Positions 15,396-24,422 of a stretch of 64,000 bases of DNA are shown piece by piece (position 1 is the stretch's first letter; each line of letters opens with the position of its first letter). The DNA comes from Streptomyces cacaoi (GTDB taxonomy: Bacteria > Actinomycetota > Actinomycetes > Streptomycetales > Streptomycetaceae). The notes below the pieces were generated by a model that was not told where the DNA came from, did not search any database, and saw only the letters and a program-made list of their open reading frames with translations. Where the stretch lies: assembly GCF_006539165.1 (NCBI RefSeq), contig NZ_BJMM01000004.1, positions 124,001-188,000 on the forward strand, read 5' to 3'. A program made the position numbers and the translations under genes.

Positions 15396-16739
15396 ATGGC
15401 ACAGATCCGACCGAACAAGCCCCGGCACAAGGCGGTGCGCTACGCCGTGCCCGTCGCCGTCGCGGGTGTCGCAGCAGCCACCGTCGGCCTGGTACCGGCC
15501 CTGGCCAGCACCGGCGCTCCCGACCTGCCGAAGATCACGGCCGAGCAACTGGTCGCCAAGATGGCCGAGTCCGATGTCCAGCACATGTCCGGGACGGTGA
15601 AGGTCGACGCCGATCTCGGCCTTCCCTCCCTGCCGGGCGGCTCCGGCGGCCCGGGCGGCTTCGGCGGCCCGCAGGGCGGGGGACACGACGGGGGAGGGGA
15701 CGGCAGTTCCGGCAAGCAGGCCGACGGCTCCGGCGCGGCGCCCGGTGCGAAGCTCACCGAACTGGCGTCCGGCGAGCACACGCTGCGCGTCGCGATGGAC
15801 GGGCCCGACAAGCACAAGCTGTCCGTCGTCGAGGACGCCTCGGAGTACAGCATCGTCCACAACGCACGGGACGTGTGGGCCTACGACAGCGGCAGCAACA
15901 GCGCCTGGCACGCCCGTTCGCCCCGGTCCGGCGCGGCGCACGGCGGCTCGGCCGCCGAGTCCGTCACGCCGCAGAAGGCGGCACAGCAGGCCCTCGACGC
16001 GGTCGGCAAGTCCGCTTCCGTCACCGTCGACGGCACGGCGAAGATCGCCGACCGCGACGCCTACCAGCTGGTGATCAAGCCGAAGAACGCCCCCGACTCG
16101 ACGATCGGCGCCGTCCGCATAGCGGTCGACGCCGACAACGGCACCCCGCTGAAGTTCACCCTCACCCCGCACGACGGCGGCAAGCCGGTCGTCGACATCG
16201 CCTACCAGGACGTCGACTTCGGCAAGCCCGCGGCCAAGACCTTCGAGTTCAGCCCGCCGAAGGGGACGAAGGTGACGGAGGCGGACCCGGAGAAGCTCGG
16301 CGAGCGCGGCAAGTCCGGCGAGCACGGTGAGCACGGCAAGCCCGGTGCGGGCGGGCCGCTCGGCCGGCCCGGGGACGGCGCGCTGCTGGAAGGCGAGGGC
16401 CCGCAGAAGGCGCTGGAGGGCCTGTCCGGGCTGAACATCGTCGGCAAGGGCGGCGACTGGAACAAGGTCGCCGAGTTCGACACCGGTATGAAGGGCGCCC
16501 TCTCGGGACTCACCGGCTCCGGCGCCGGAGCCGGCAAGGACCCCGGCAAGGGCGGCGCCGGCCCCGACGCCGGGAAGCTGCTCGACAGCCTCACCGACGA
16601 GGTGAAGGGCGACTTCGGCACCGGCCGCGTCGTCAGCACCCGGCTCGTCAACGCACTGATGACGGAGGACGGCAAGGTGTACGTAGGTGCCGTGACGAAG
16701 GAGGGCCTGATCAAGGCCGCCGAGTCCGCCGCCGAGTAA
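15396..16739 (+). CDS. Exported LolA-like (DUF2092-type) protein
   Basis: A 447-residue exported protein. A basic N terminus (RPNKPRHKAVRYAV) and hydrophobic stretch ending VPALASTGA form a signal peptide of about 35 residues. The mature part resembles the LolA/LppX-like half-barrel proteins of actinomycetes (ITAEQLVAKMAESDVQHMSGTVKVDADL... KHKLSVVEDASEYSIVHNARDVWAYDSGSNSAWHA), which bind acyl chains; two Gly/Lys-rich linkers interrupt it at ~75-115 and ~310-330. It precedes an ABC-2 transporter on the same strand, the same order seen for lipid-handling loci. The ligand is unknown. Confidence 0.75.
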   Translation: MAQIRPNKPRHKAVRYAVPVAVAGVAAATVGLVPALASTGAPDLPKITAEQLVAKMAESDVQHMSGTVKVDADLGLPSLPGGSGGPGGFGGPQGGGHDGGGDGSSGKQADGSGAAPGAKLTELASGEHTLRVAMDGPDKHKLSVVEDASEYSIVHNARDVWAYDSGSNSAWHARSPRSGAAHGGSAAESVTPQKAAQQALDAVGKSASVTVDGTAKIADRDAYQLVIKPKNAPDSTIGAVRIAVDADNGTPLKFTLTPHDGGKPVVDIAYQDVDFGKPAAKTFEFSPPKGTKVTEADPEKLGERGKSGEHGEHGKPGAGGPLGRPGDGALLEGEGPQKALEGLSGLNIVGKGGDWNKVAEFDTGMKGALSGLTGSGAGAGKDPGKGGAGPDAGKLLDSLTDEVKGDFGTGRVVSTRLVNALMTEDGKVYVGAVTKEGLIKAAESAAE

Positions 16740-16759
16740 CACCGCTGCCCCGCCTCTCC

Positions 16760-16793
16760 GAAGGGCCCGGCCCACCCGCGGGCCGGGCCCTTC
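16760..16793 (+). terminator. Strong hairpin terminator
   Basis: GAAGGGCCCGGCCC (16760-16773) and GGGCCGGGCCCTTC (16780-16793) form a perfect 14-bp stem with a 6-nt loop, 20 bp after the stop of the LolA-like gene. Confidence 0.8.
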
Positions 16794-16847
16794 ACCACGA
16801 CCCTGCCCCGCCCGCCTCGCGAACGGCCGGGCCCGGCCCCTGCTGAG

Positions 16848-16891
16848 CCACCGTCCGTCCACCGTCCGTCCACCGTCCGTCCACCATCCGG
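16848..16891. repeat. 11-nt tandem repeat, four units
   Basis: CCACCGTCCGT is repeated three times perfectly (16848, 16859, 16870) with a fourth diverged copy at 16881. It lies between the terminator and the ABC transporter start; no other element is seen in this 291-bp spacer. Confidence 0.85.
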
Positions 16892-17030
16892 CCGCCGTCC
16901 GGGCGTCCGGCGCGGAACGGACGGCGGTCCGGGACCGTTCACGGGGAAGGGCTCCGCCGCCGGGGCCCGCACCGCACGGCGGAACGGACACCCGGCGACG
17001 CCCGCGGCGGACCGACGACGGAGGAGACAC

Positions 17031-18335
17031 ATGCCACAGCCGAACGGCGCGGACGGCACGACTCCGCAGTCCGACACGACCGCGCCGAGAGGGCGCGGAC
17101 CGTCCGGCGGCGGCTCCGTGGACGCGGGTTCGTCCGGCGGTGGCTCTGCCGGTGCCGGTTCGTCCGATGGCGGCTCTGCGGCTGTCGGTTCGTCCGGTGG
17201 CGGTGCGGGCGGTGCGGGCGGCGCGGGGGCGCCCGGCGACAGGAGCGGCGACGCGGGTCCGTCCGGCGGCGGCACCAGCGGTGCGGAGGCGGAACCGTCC
17301 GGTGGCGGCGCGAGCGGTGCGGGGGCGGTCGGCAGGGGGAGCGCCGAAGCGGGCGCGGCCCCCGGCGGGTTCGGGGGAGCGGCTTCCGGCCGGGGCGCGG
17401 TGATCGCCACCCGGGGGCTCACCAAGCGGTACCGGGGCGGGCAACTCGCCGTCGACCGGCTCGACCTCACCGTCCCCCGCGGCAGCGTCTTCGGCTTCCT
17501 CGGCCCCAACGGCTCCGGCAAGACGACGACGATCCGCATGCTGCTGGGCCTCATCGGCGCCACCGACGGCACGGTTCGGTTGCTGGACGAGCCCATGCCC
17601 GACGCCGCCCGGCGGGTACTGCCCCGCGTCGGCGCACTCATCGAGGGCCCCGCCCTCTACGGCTTCCTCTCCGGCCGGGAGAACCTCGTCCGGTTCGACG
17701 CCGCCGACCCCACGGCCGATCCGCGTACCCGCCGTGCCCGCGTCGAAGAGGCCCTGGACCGGGTCGGACTCCGGGCCGCGGCGGGCAAGAAGGCGCGTGC
17801 CTACTCCCTCGGCATGAAGCAGCGCCTCGGCCTGGCCGCCGCGCTGCTCCAGCCCCGCGAACTGCTGGTCCTGGACGAGCCGACGAACGGCCTCGACCCG
17901 CAGGGCATGCGTGAGATCCGCACGCTCGTACGGGAGCTGGCCGGGGACGGCATCACCGTCTTCCTCTCCTCCCATCTGCTGGACGAGATCGAGCAGGTGT
18001 GCACCCACACGGCCGTCATGAACAGGGGCGCCCTGATCACCCAGGGCACCGTCGCCGAGGTGACCGGCGGCTCCGCCGCGGCCCGCGGTCGGCTCACCGT
18101 CCTCACACCCGACGCCGGGGACGCCGCGCGCGTCCTCAAGGAGCACGGCGTCACCGACCTCGTCACCGACGGCGACACGCTCACCGGTGACCCGCCGGAG
18201 GGCACCGACGTCGCCGATCTCAACACCGCCCTCGTCCGCGCGGGGATCCGGGTCCGCTCCTTCGGGGTGCAACGGGCCTCGCTGGAGGACGTGTTCGTCT
18301 CGCTCACCGGGGAGGGTTTCGATGTCGCGGGCTGA
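17031..18335 (+). CDS. ABC transporter ATP-binding protein with Gly/Ser-repeat N-terminal extension
   Basis: A 434-residue ATPase of the ABC-2 (drug/antibiotic exporter, CcmA-like) class. The first ~120 residues are a disordered Gly/Ser/Ala repeat (units like SSGGGSAGAG). The nucleotide-binding domain starts at about residue 123 (AVIATRGLTKRYRGG) with Walker A GPNGSGKTTT, Q-loop region, signature YSLGMKQRLGLA, Walker B LLVLDEPTNGLDPQG and the switch His in FLSSH. ATG at 17031 follows GGAGGAG, so the long extension appears to be translated. It overlaps the permease gene by 14 bp and they form one transporter. Confidence 0.9.
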   Translation: MPQPNGADGTTPQSDTTAPRGRGPSGGGSVDAGSSGGGSAGAGSSDGGSAAVGSSGGGAGGAGGAGAPGDRSGDAGPSGGGTSGAEAEPSGGGASGAGAVGRGSAEAGAAPGGFGGAASGRGAVIATRGLTKRYRGGQLAVDRLDLTVPRGSVFGFLGPNGSGKTTTIRMLLGLIGATDGTVRLLDEPMPDAARRVLPRVGALIEGPALYGFLSGRENLVRFDAADPTADPRTRRARVEEALDRVGLRAAAGKKARAYSLGMKQRLGLAAALLQPRELLVLDEPTNGLDPQGMREIRTLVRELAGDGITVFLSSHLLDEIEQVCTHTAVMNRGALITQGTVAEVTGGSAAARGRLTVLTPDAGDAARVLKEHGVTDLVTDGDTLTGDPPEGTDVADLNTALVRAGIRVRSFGVQRASLEDVFVSLTGEGFDVAG

Positions 18336-19314
18336 CACGGCAACCGACACGGCAACTGACACAGCGGCCGGCGCAGCGGCCGACACAGGGCGTGCCGGAG
18401 CCGGAACGGCCCGGCCCGTCGCCCCGCCGGCCGCCCCCGCCCCCGCCCCCGGCCTCGGCGCCGGTGCAGGCCGGGGCCCCGGCGCGGCCCTCGGCCTGTT
18501 CCGCAGCGAACTCACCCTCACCTTCCGCCGCTGGCGCAGCCTCGCCCTGCTCGGCATCCTCGCCGTCCTGCCGATCGTCGTCGGCATCGCGGTCAAGATC
18601 GAGACGAGCGACGGCGGTTCGGTCGGTGGCGGCGGAGGCGAAGGCCCCGCGTTCATCTCGCAGGTCACCAACAACGGCCTGTTCCTCGTGTTCACCTCAC
18701 TCGCCGCCACGCTGCCGTTCTTCCTGCCGATGGCGGTCGGCGTGATCGCGGGCGACGCCATCGCGGGCGAGGCGGCCTCCGGCACCCTCCGCTATCTGCT
18801 CGTCGCCCCCGCCGGACGCACCCGCCTGCTGCTGGCGAAGTTCACGACGGTGCTGGTCTTCTGCCTGGCCGCCACCCTCGTCGTGGCAGCCTCCGCCCTC
18901 GCCACCGGCGCGCTGCTCTTCCCCACCGGCGAGGTCACCCTGCTGTCCGGCACCTCGGTACCGTTCTCGGAGGGTCTGCTGAGGGCCCTGGCCATCGCCG
19001 CCACGGTGGCGGCCAGCCTCGTCGGGCTCGCCGCGCTCGGCCTGTTCGTCTCGACGCTGACCAACAGCGGGATCGCGGCCATGGCCACCACCGTCGGACT
19101 CGTCATCACCGTGCAGATCGTCGACACGATCCCCCAGCTCGACGTCGTCCACCCGTACCTGTTCCCCCACTACTGGCTCAGCTTCAGCGACCTGCTGCGC
19201 GACCCGGTCTACTGGGACCACCTCACCAAGAACTTCGGCCTCCAGGCGCTCTACACAGCCCTCTTCGGCTCAGCAGCCTGGGCCCGCTTCACCACCCGCG
19301 ACGTCACGGCCTGA
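18322..19314 (+). CDS. ABC-2 type permease
   Basis: A 330-residue integral membrane partner of the preceding ATPase. After ~55 residues of Ala/Thr/Pro-rich sequence, FRSELTLTFRRWRSLALLGILAVLPIVVGI begins the first of about six membrane helices; later ones include FLVFTSLAATLPFFLPMAVGV and IAATVAASLVGLAALGLFV. A conserved ABC-2 motif GDAIAGEAASGTLRYLLVAPAGRTRLLLAK lies after helix 2. ATG at 18322 overlaps the ATPase gene end and has GGAGG 6 nt upstream, implying translational coupling. Probably exports a lipid, drug or peptide; the substrate is unknown. Confidence 0.88.
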   Translation: MSRADTATDTATDTAAGAAADTGRAGAGTARPVAPPAAPAPAPGLGAGAGRGPGAALGLFRSELTLTFRRWRSLALLGILAVLPIVVGIAVKIETSDGGSVGGGGGEGPAFISQVTNNGLFLVFTSLAATLPFFLPMAVGVIAGDAIAGEAASGTLRYLLVAPAGRTRLLLAKFTTVLVFCLAATLVVAASALATGALLFPTGEVTLLSGTSVPFSEGLLRALAIAATVAASLVGLAALGLFVSTLTNSGIAAMATTVGLVITVQIVDTIPQLDVVHPYLFPHYWLSFSDLLRDPVYWDHLTKNFGLQALYTALFGSAAWARFTTRDVTA

Positions 19315-19538
19315 CCGACGGCCCTGTCCGAAGAAGAGGGAAGCGCACGAAGGCGGGGGCTGGCGAGACAGGGAGGACCTTGGGCGAACCATGCAAACGT
19401 TGCCGTCGTGATCCAGCGGCTCGTGCCATACACGAGTCCGACTTCTTCTCCCCGACTCACGCACGACGCGCTTTTACCCCTGCGGGCGGTGCCCTCCCCG
19501 AAAGGTAACAGCCGGAACGATCTGCTGCGGGCTCAGCT
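19315..19538. other. Unassigned spacer beside the toxin locus
   Basis: This 224-bp stretch between the ABC permease and the convergent immunity candidate has no gene I can support. Short minus-strand readings through 19251-19464 have no recognisable family. It is less GC-rich than its left neighbour and may contain decayed remnants of an earlier immunity gene. Confidence 0.3.
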
Positions 19539-20006
19539 CTACTGATCTGAGTCGATGCGCCCCATCAGCCTGGCCAGCGCATCGTCGTAGACGGCATCAC
19601 TTTCTGGGAGCAACTCCTTCATCTTGGTGAAGAATTCGGTGCCTGCACGCTGAAGCGTCGCAACGAACTCGCTTTCGCTGACGGAGGCGACCCGGCGGAC
19701 GTCGTCATACGTGAGAGAAACAAGGAGCATCCCGCCGCCCACCTGCTTGAATCCGAAACGGATCGGCTGATCCGGAAAGTACGTCGCCACTTCATCGCTG
19801 TGGCGGAAGTCCGAGACCATGTTGCAGATGTAGGCCCACAGGTGATCGACGTCGTCCCACAGCTCTCGATCCAGGATCTGCACCCCATTGATCGTCAGAT
19901 CGATTGCGCCCTCGACGTGCCGTGGGTCCGGCGGAGACTGTGAGGCGTGCGAAATCTCGATGAATTGACCGGTCTCGGTGCGGAGGTATGAGACGACATC
20001 GATCAC
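19539..20006 (-). CDS. Candidate immunity protein to the RHS toxin
   Basis: A 155-residue acidic protein without a signal peptide or membrane segment. I do not recognise a family. It starts 10 bp downstream of the RHS toxin gene, and its ribosome site (AAGGAG) overlaps the toxin stop codon (TAAGGAG), so the two are translationally linked. Base composition is clearly more AT-rich than the surrounding chromosome, like the toxin tip just upstream. Small, acidic, cytosolic and directly after a polymorphic toxin is the standard position of an immunity protein; the role is inferred from that. GTG start at 20006. Confidence 0.7.
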   Translation of the reverse strand: MIDVVSYLRTETGQFIEISHASQSPPDPRHVEGAIDLTINGVQILDRELWDDVDHLWAYICNMVSDFRHSDEVATYFPDQPIRFGFKQVGGGMLLVSLTYDDVRRVASVSESEFVATLQRAGTEFFTKMKELLPESDAVYDDALARLMGRIDSDQ

Positions 20007-20015
20007 GGTCGCTCC

Positions 20016-20357
20016 TTAGAGAGTTCCAGGGTAGAACTGGCCGACATGGCCATTTCTGATACCCACCACGTAGTTGACGCCATTCACCTTTCCTTCAATT
20101 TGATACATTCTTGAGGTGCGGGAAGCCACTGCGTCTCGATTCTGGCGCAGCACCTCGGTGATGGTGTCCTCGACATCTTGTACGGACATTTCCTTGTCGA
20201 GGAAGGACTGCTTCTTCTTGACTGATCCATCCCAGTATTTTGGATGATGCCTCTCCAGGAAATGGGTCATATCTTTTTTGTCGACCAGTAGTTGTTTGTT
20301 GCCGAACTGGTAATTCTTGCTCCTCCAGTCTTTGAGGGCGTTCTGAACCGTGCATGT
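20016..20357 (-). other. Variable C-terminal toxin domain of the RHS protein
   Basis: The 113 residues after the conserved DPLGLA boundary. Key features are HFLERHHPKYW near its middle, a Lys-rich stretch (SVKKKQ), DVEDTITEVLRQN, and the ending NGHVGQFYPG. The His-x(n)-Arg-His start and NG-hydrophobic-x-x-x-YP ending resemble toxin tips of the BECR (barnase-EndoU-colicin-RelE) RNase fold; this is my reading, not a firm family match. Its base composition is much more AT-rich than the RHS body, the expected mark of an exchanged toxin tip. Confidence 0.6.
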
Positions 20358-23300
20358 GGCGAGGCCCAGTGGGTCTATCTGCCCATGCGGATTATCAACG
20401 TAAGCCCGGTCGTTCGGCCCAGCCCCCAACCCCAGCGGGTCAGCCGAAAGGTACCGTCCGCCCTCCGGGTCGTAGTACCGGAAGTAGTTGTAGTGGAGGC
20501 CGGATTCGGGGTCTGCGTACTGGCCTGGGAAGCGGAGGGGGCAGGTGAGGGTGTCTCCGGCTTCCGTTGAGGCGGGGGGTGGGAGGGGAGTGCCCCAGAG
20601 GGTGGTGCGGTGTTGCCAGGTCAGCTCGCCGGTGGGGGTGAGGAGTTCGGTGGGGGTGCCGGTGAGGTCGGTGAGGACGGCGTGGAAGCGGGGCGCCGTG
20701 GTGTGGGGGTCGGTGAGTTTGGTGAGGAGGGATTGGCCGGGGATGCGGGTGAGGGGTGTGTGGTCGGTCTGGGTGAGGGGGCGGTGGGTGCCGGGGGCGT
20801 GGTCCCAGGTGGTGGTGCGGCCTTCGTGGGTGGTTTGTTCGGCGAGGCGGGTGCCGTCCCAGGTGAAGGTGAGGGTGTGGCCGTCGGGGCCGGTTTTGGC
20901 GACGCGGCGGCCGAGGGCGTCGTAGGTGTAGGTCCATACGGCGCCGTCGGGGGTGCGTAGCCGGGTGAGCTGGTCCTCGGCGTTCCAGGTGTGGGTCCAG
21001 GTGCGGCGTCGGCCGTCGAGGAGGCGGCGGCAGGTGGAGATGCGGCGGCCGGCGGCGTCGTGCAGGTAGGTGGTGCGGCCGGCGCGGTGCTGGAGGGTGC
21101 CGGTGTTCTCGCGTTCCCCGTTGGCCGGATGGTGCGGTGCCTCGGCGTGGGTGAGGTTGCCGGCCGGGCCGTAGGCGTAGGTCTCGTGCCAGCCGTGGGC
21201 GCTCACCCGGTGTACGCGGCCGGTGGCGGTGAGGCCGAACCTGCGGGTGCCGGTGGCGAGTTCGCGGATCTCGGTGAGGTGGCCGTCGGGGCGGTAGGTG
21301 TAGGCGCGGTGCTGGGCGAGGGCCGAGGGGGTGCGGGCGGTCTGTGTGGTGAGGCGGTCGGCGGCGTCCCACTGCTGGGTGAGGGTGAGGTCGCCGGTGC
21401 GGCGTTCGGTTTCGCGGCCCGCGGCGTCGTGGCTGAAGGTCAACGTGCCGTGGTCGGTGGCCAGTTCGGTGGGGCGGCCCTCGGCGTCGTAGCTCCAGGT
21501 GGAGGTGATGCCGGAGGGGGTGGTGCGGTGGGTGCGGCGGCCGAGGACGTCGTAGGCGTAGGTGACGGTGCGGGGGCTGGTCTCCGCCGTGGACGCGGAT
21601 CCGGCTGTTGCCTCGGGCCCGGCGGGGACGGCGGTCGACGGTTCGGCGCCGGACGTCCTCCGTTCCGTCGGGCGGGCTGCCGGGGACGGGGTCGACCCGC
21701 CAGGAGGCCTGCCGAAAAGGACTGTGGTCTCGGTCAGGACGCGGCCGAGGGGGTCGTGGGTGAACGTGAGGTCGGTGGCGGGTGTGGTGGCCCGGGTGAG
21801 GTGTCCGGCCTCGTCGTAGGTGAAGCGGGTCACCGCGCCGGTGGTGAGGTCGTGTTGGGCGGTGACGCGGCCGAGGGTGTCGCGGGTGTAGCGGAGGGTT
21901 TCGGCCGCGGCGTTGGTGCGGCCGAGCAGGAGGCCGTCGGGGTCGAGTGCGTAGGTGAGACGGGCGCCGTTGAAGTCGGTTTCGGAGGTGAGGCGTCCGG
22001 CCGGGTCGTAGGTGTAGGTCCAGTGGCGGCCCTGGGGGTTGGTGACGCGGGTGAGCCGCATCTCGGTGTCGTAGGTGAAGGTGTAGGTGGCGCCGTCGGG
22101 GTCGGTGCGGCGCAGGGGGACGTCGAAGGGGCCGGGCTCGTAGGTGGTGGTGTGGCCGGCCGCGTCGGTGTGCCCGAGCAGGTTGCCCTCGCCGTCCCAG
22201 GTCCAGGTTTCGCGGGCCCCGGTGGCGTCCTCACGCCAGGCGGGCCGGCCCTCCACCGTCCAGGCCATGCGGGTGGTGTGGCCCAGCGGATCGGTGATCG
22301 CGGTGATGCGGCCGAAGGTGTCGCGCCGGACGTGGGTGGTGTGTCCGAGTGCGTCGGTGACGGCTGTCGGGAGTCCTGCCGGGTCCGGGACGATCCGGCG
22401 GGTGTGGCCGAGTGCGTCGATGACGGCGGTGAGGTGGCCGCGCGGGGTGTACCGGTAGCGGGTGGTGGCGCCGGCCGGGTCGACGGTGGCGGTGAGATTC
22501 CCGGCCTCGTCGTAGGTGTGCTGCCACCGGGCTCCGCCCGGCTCGCGGATCAGGGTGGGCAGGTGGAGCGCGTTGTGTTCGACGGTGGTGACGGTGCCGT
22601 CGGGGTGGGTGACGGAGACGAGGTTGTCGTACGCGTCGTAGGCGTAGCGGGTGGTGCGGCCGGACGGTTCGGTGACGGTCACGGGTGCGGTGCCGTGCGC
22701 GTTCCATTCCGTGCGGGTGGTGTGGCCGAGCGGATCGGTCTCCTCGACGACCTGTCCCTCGGTGTTCCAGCGGCAGATGCGGCGTCCGCCGTAGGAGTCG
22801 GTGAGGACCGTGGTGCGCGCGGCGTCGTCGTAGGTGAAGCGGTTGGCGTAGATGCCGTCGGGGCCCGCGGTGGCCACGACGCGTCCCGCGGTGTCGTACT
22901 CGTAGCGGAAGAGGGTGCCGTTGCGGTCCTGCCAGGTGAGCATGCGCCCGGCCGAGTCGTAGGTGAACCGCAGCGCCTTACCGGTGGAGTTGACGACCTC
23001 GGCGAGATTGCCTGCCTCGTCGTAGGCGTACCGCAGCACCGTGGTGCCGGGGGCGGACGAGCCGGACGCGGCGGCGTAGGGCGAGGGCGCCTCGTCCATG
23101 AGGCGTAGGGCGGTGACCCTACGGTTCTCGGTCTCGACGGTGACGTAGTAGCCACCGGAGTGCCGCAGCCCGGTCGGTACTCCGCCGGCGTCGCGTTCGA
23201 TGTCCACCCGCTCGCCGTTGCGGTCCTCCCAGCAGGCCAGGGGGAGGCAGATGACGCCGTCCTCCTCGGTGGGGCCGGGATCGGCGAATGTGCGGACGAG

Positions 23301-24422
23301 GCCGGAGTGCGGGTCCGTGACCCGCATGGCACCGTCGGGCCCGCCGTCCCACTCCAGCGTCCAGCGGGCCCCCTTCGCGGGCAGCACCGGGACCCCGGGT
23401 TCCGGTACGGGGAAGACCAGACGCATGCCGTCGGCACCGGCGTAGACCACGCCGTCGGCGTCGAGCTGGACGTGCTCGTCCAGCGTCGAGGCCCAACTGG
23501 GGCCGAAGCACACGCCCGCACGGTAGGAGGACAGGTGCGTGCGGGAGACGACGAGGGGGAGCGCGCCGGGGAGCGACAGGTCCGTCTGCTCCATGAACAT
23601 GTCGCCGCCGGCCACATCGACCGGCTCGCCCCGGCCCGGCAGGTCCTTGCCCCTGCGCGCGGCGGACGGCGGGATCAGCTGGCTGCGCAGCGAGGACGGC
23701 CGCAGGGCCACGGGGCGCTCCAGCGAGAACGTGCCGCGGGAGAGCGGCCCCAGCACCGCGCCGGTCAGCGATCCCGTCTTCGCCGCGTTGGCGACCTCGT
23801 CCAGGCTGTAGCCGTCCTGGTGGCCCGTGGCGATCCGCACCGACTGGGCGACGGCCAGGTCCATCGTCGCGGATTCCACACCGCCCAGCGCGGCGAGGAC
23901 CACGGCGTCCGCGAAGATCTGGGCGGCTCTGGCGGAGATGTTCACTCCGGCCGCTGCTCCCATGGCGAGGACTTCTCCGACCACGCCCTCGGCGAGCAGG
24001 TCGGAGGCGCCCGCCGTGGCGGGGGTGAAGGCGATGGCGAGGACGATGGCCGTGGCGCTGATGCTGATCTCGGTCCACAGCCGGTCGACTTCCTTGTCGA
24101 TCTGGTCGGCCACTCCGTCCAGACCCTTGGCCAGCTTCTTGGCGGCCCTGGACAGGTTGCGCAGCCAGCCGTCGGTGTCGTCCTTGCCCACGTACCGGCG
24201 CCAGAAGTGCTCGAAGGCATCGACGGCTTCGCCGCTGTTGATCTCGATGATCGAACCGGCCGACTTGTTGGTGGCCGCGATCACGTCGTCGACGTTTTCG
24301 GCGAAGTCCCGCCATGCCTGGGCCGCGTCCCGCAGCTTCCCCGGGTCCCCGTCGGGCCATTTCAGGCCCACCGTCTCCAGCGCCGCCTTGGCCTTCTCCG
24401 CCGTGGCGTCGAGGAAGCTCAC
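20016..24422 (-). CDS. RHS/YD-repeat polymorphic toxin with WXG100-like N terminus
   Basis: A 1468-residue protein. Residues ~1-110 are helical and WXG100/LXG-like (AWRDFAENVDDVIAAT...), then two hydrophobic stretches (~115-190), then a DUF6531 pre-RHS domain (PVDVAGGDMFMEQTDLSLPG; RTHLSSYRAGVCFGPSWAS), about 20 YD repeats (YDxxGRxxxxTDxxG), and the RHS core ending (RFPGQYADPESGLHYNYFRYY; GRYLSADPLGL). The variable C-terminal tip is residues ~1356-1468. Such proteins form a cage around a toxin; the WXG-like head suggests export by a type VII (ESX) system. A Ser/Pro/Thr-rich interruption lies near residues 900-945. Its ATG overlaps the stop of the upstream WXG-like gene by 4 bp. Confidence 0.92.
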   Translation of the reverse strand: MSFLDATAEKAKAALETVGLKWPDGDPGKLRDAAQAWRDFAENVDDVIAATNKSAGSIIEINSGEAVDAFEHFWRRYVGKDDTDGWLRNLSRAAKKLAKGLDGVADQIDKEVDRLWTEISISATAIVLAIAFTPATAGASDLLAEGVVGEVLAMGAAAGVNISARAAQIFADAVVLAALGGVESATMDLAVAQSVRIATGHQDGYSLDEVANAAKTGSLTGAVLGPLSRGTFSLERPVALRPSSLRSQLIPPSAARRGKDLPGRGEPVDVAGGDMFMEQTDLSLPGALPLVVSRTHLSSYRAGVCFGPSWASTLDEHVQLDADGVVYAGADGMRLVFPVPEPGVPVLPAKGARWTLEWDGGPDGAMRVTDPHSGLVRTFADPGPTEEDGVICLPLACWEDRNGERVDIERDAGGVPTGLRHSGGYYVTVETENRRVTALRLMDEAPSPYAAASGSSAPGTTVLRYAYDEAGNLAEVVNSTGKALRFTYDSAGRMLTWQDRNGTLFRYEYDTAGRVVATAGPDGIYANRFTYDDAARTTVLTDSYGGRRICRWNTEGQVVEETDPLGHTTRTEWNAHGTAPVTVTEPSGRTTRYAYDAYDNLVSVTHPDGTVTTVEHNALHLPTLIREPGGARWQHTYDEAGNLTATVDPAGATTRYRYTPRGHLTAVIDALGHTRRIVPDPAGLPTAVTDALGHTTHVRRDTFGRITAITDPLGHTTRMAWTVEGRPAWREDATGARETWTWDGEGNLLGHTDAAGHTTTYEPGPFDVPLRRTDPDGATYTFTYDTEMRLTRVTNPQGRHWTYTYDPAGRLTSETDFNGARLTYALDPDGLLLGRTNAAAETLRYTRDTLGRVTAQHDLTTGAVTRFTYDEAGHLTRATTPATDLTFTHDPLGRVLTETTVLFGRPPGGSTPSPAARPTERRTSGAEPSTAVPAGPEATAGSASTAETSPRTVTYAYDVLGRRTHRTTPSGITSTWSYDAEGRPTELATDHGTLTFSHDAAGRETERRTGDLTLTQQWDAADRLTTQTARTPSALAQHRAYTYRPDGHLTEIRELATGTRRFGLTATGRVHRVSAHGWHETYAYGPAGNLTHAEAPHHPANGERENTGTLQHRAGRTTYLHDAAGRRISTCRRLLDGRRRTWTHTWNAEDQLTRLRTPDGAVWTYTYDALGRRVAKTGPDGHTLTFTWDGTRLAEQTTHEGRTTTWDHAPGTHRPLTQTDHTPLTRIPGQSLLTKLTDPHTTAPRFHAVLTDLTGTPTELLTPTGELTWQHRTTLWGTPLPPPASTEAGDTLTCPLRFPGQYADPESGLHYNYFRYYDPEGGRYLSADPLGLGAGPNDRAYVDNPHGQIDPLGLATCTVQNALKDWRSKNYQFGNKQLLVDKKDMTHFLERHHPKYWDGSVKKKQSFLDKEMSVQDVEDTITEVLRQNRDAVASRTSRMYQIEGKVNGVNYVVGIRNGHVGQFYPGTL

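Noticed and set aside
14904..18785. A minus-strand open frame of about 1293 codons
   Set aside because: It lies opposite the well-supported LolA-like, ABC ATPase and permease genes and has low-complexity Arg/Ala/Gly sequence. High GC makes the frame opposite a gene stay open by chance.
19251..19464. Short minus-strand readings (~60-70 codons) left of the immunity gene
   Set aside because: No family, no ribosome site, and overlap with the ABC permease end. Kept only as an unassigned spacer.
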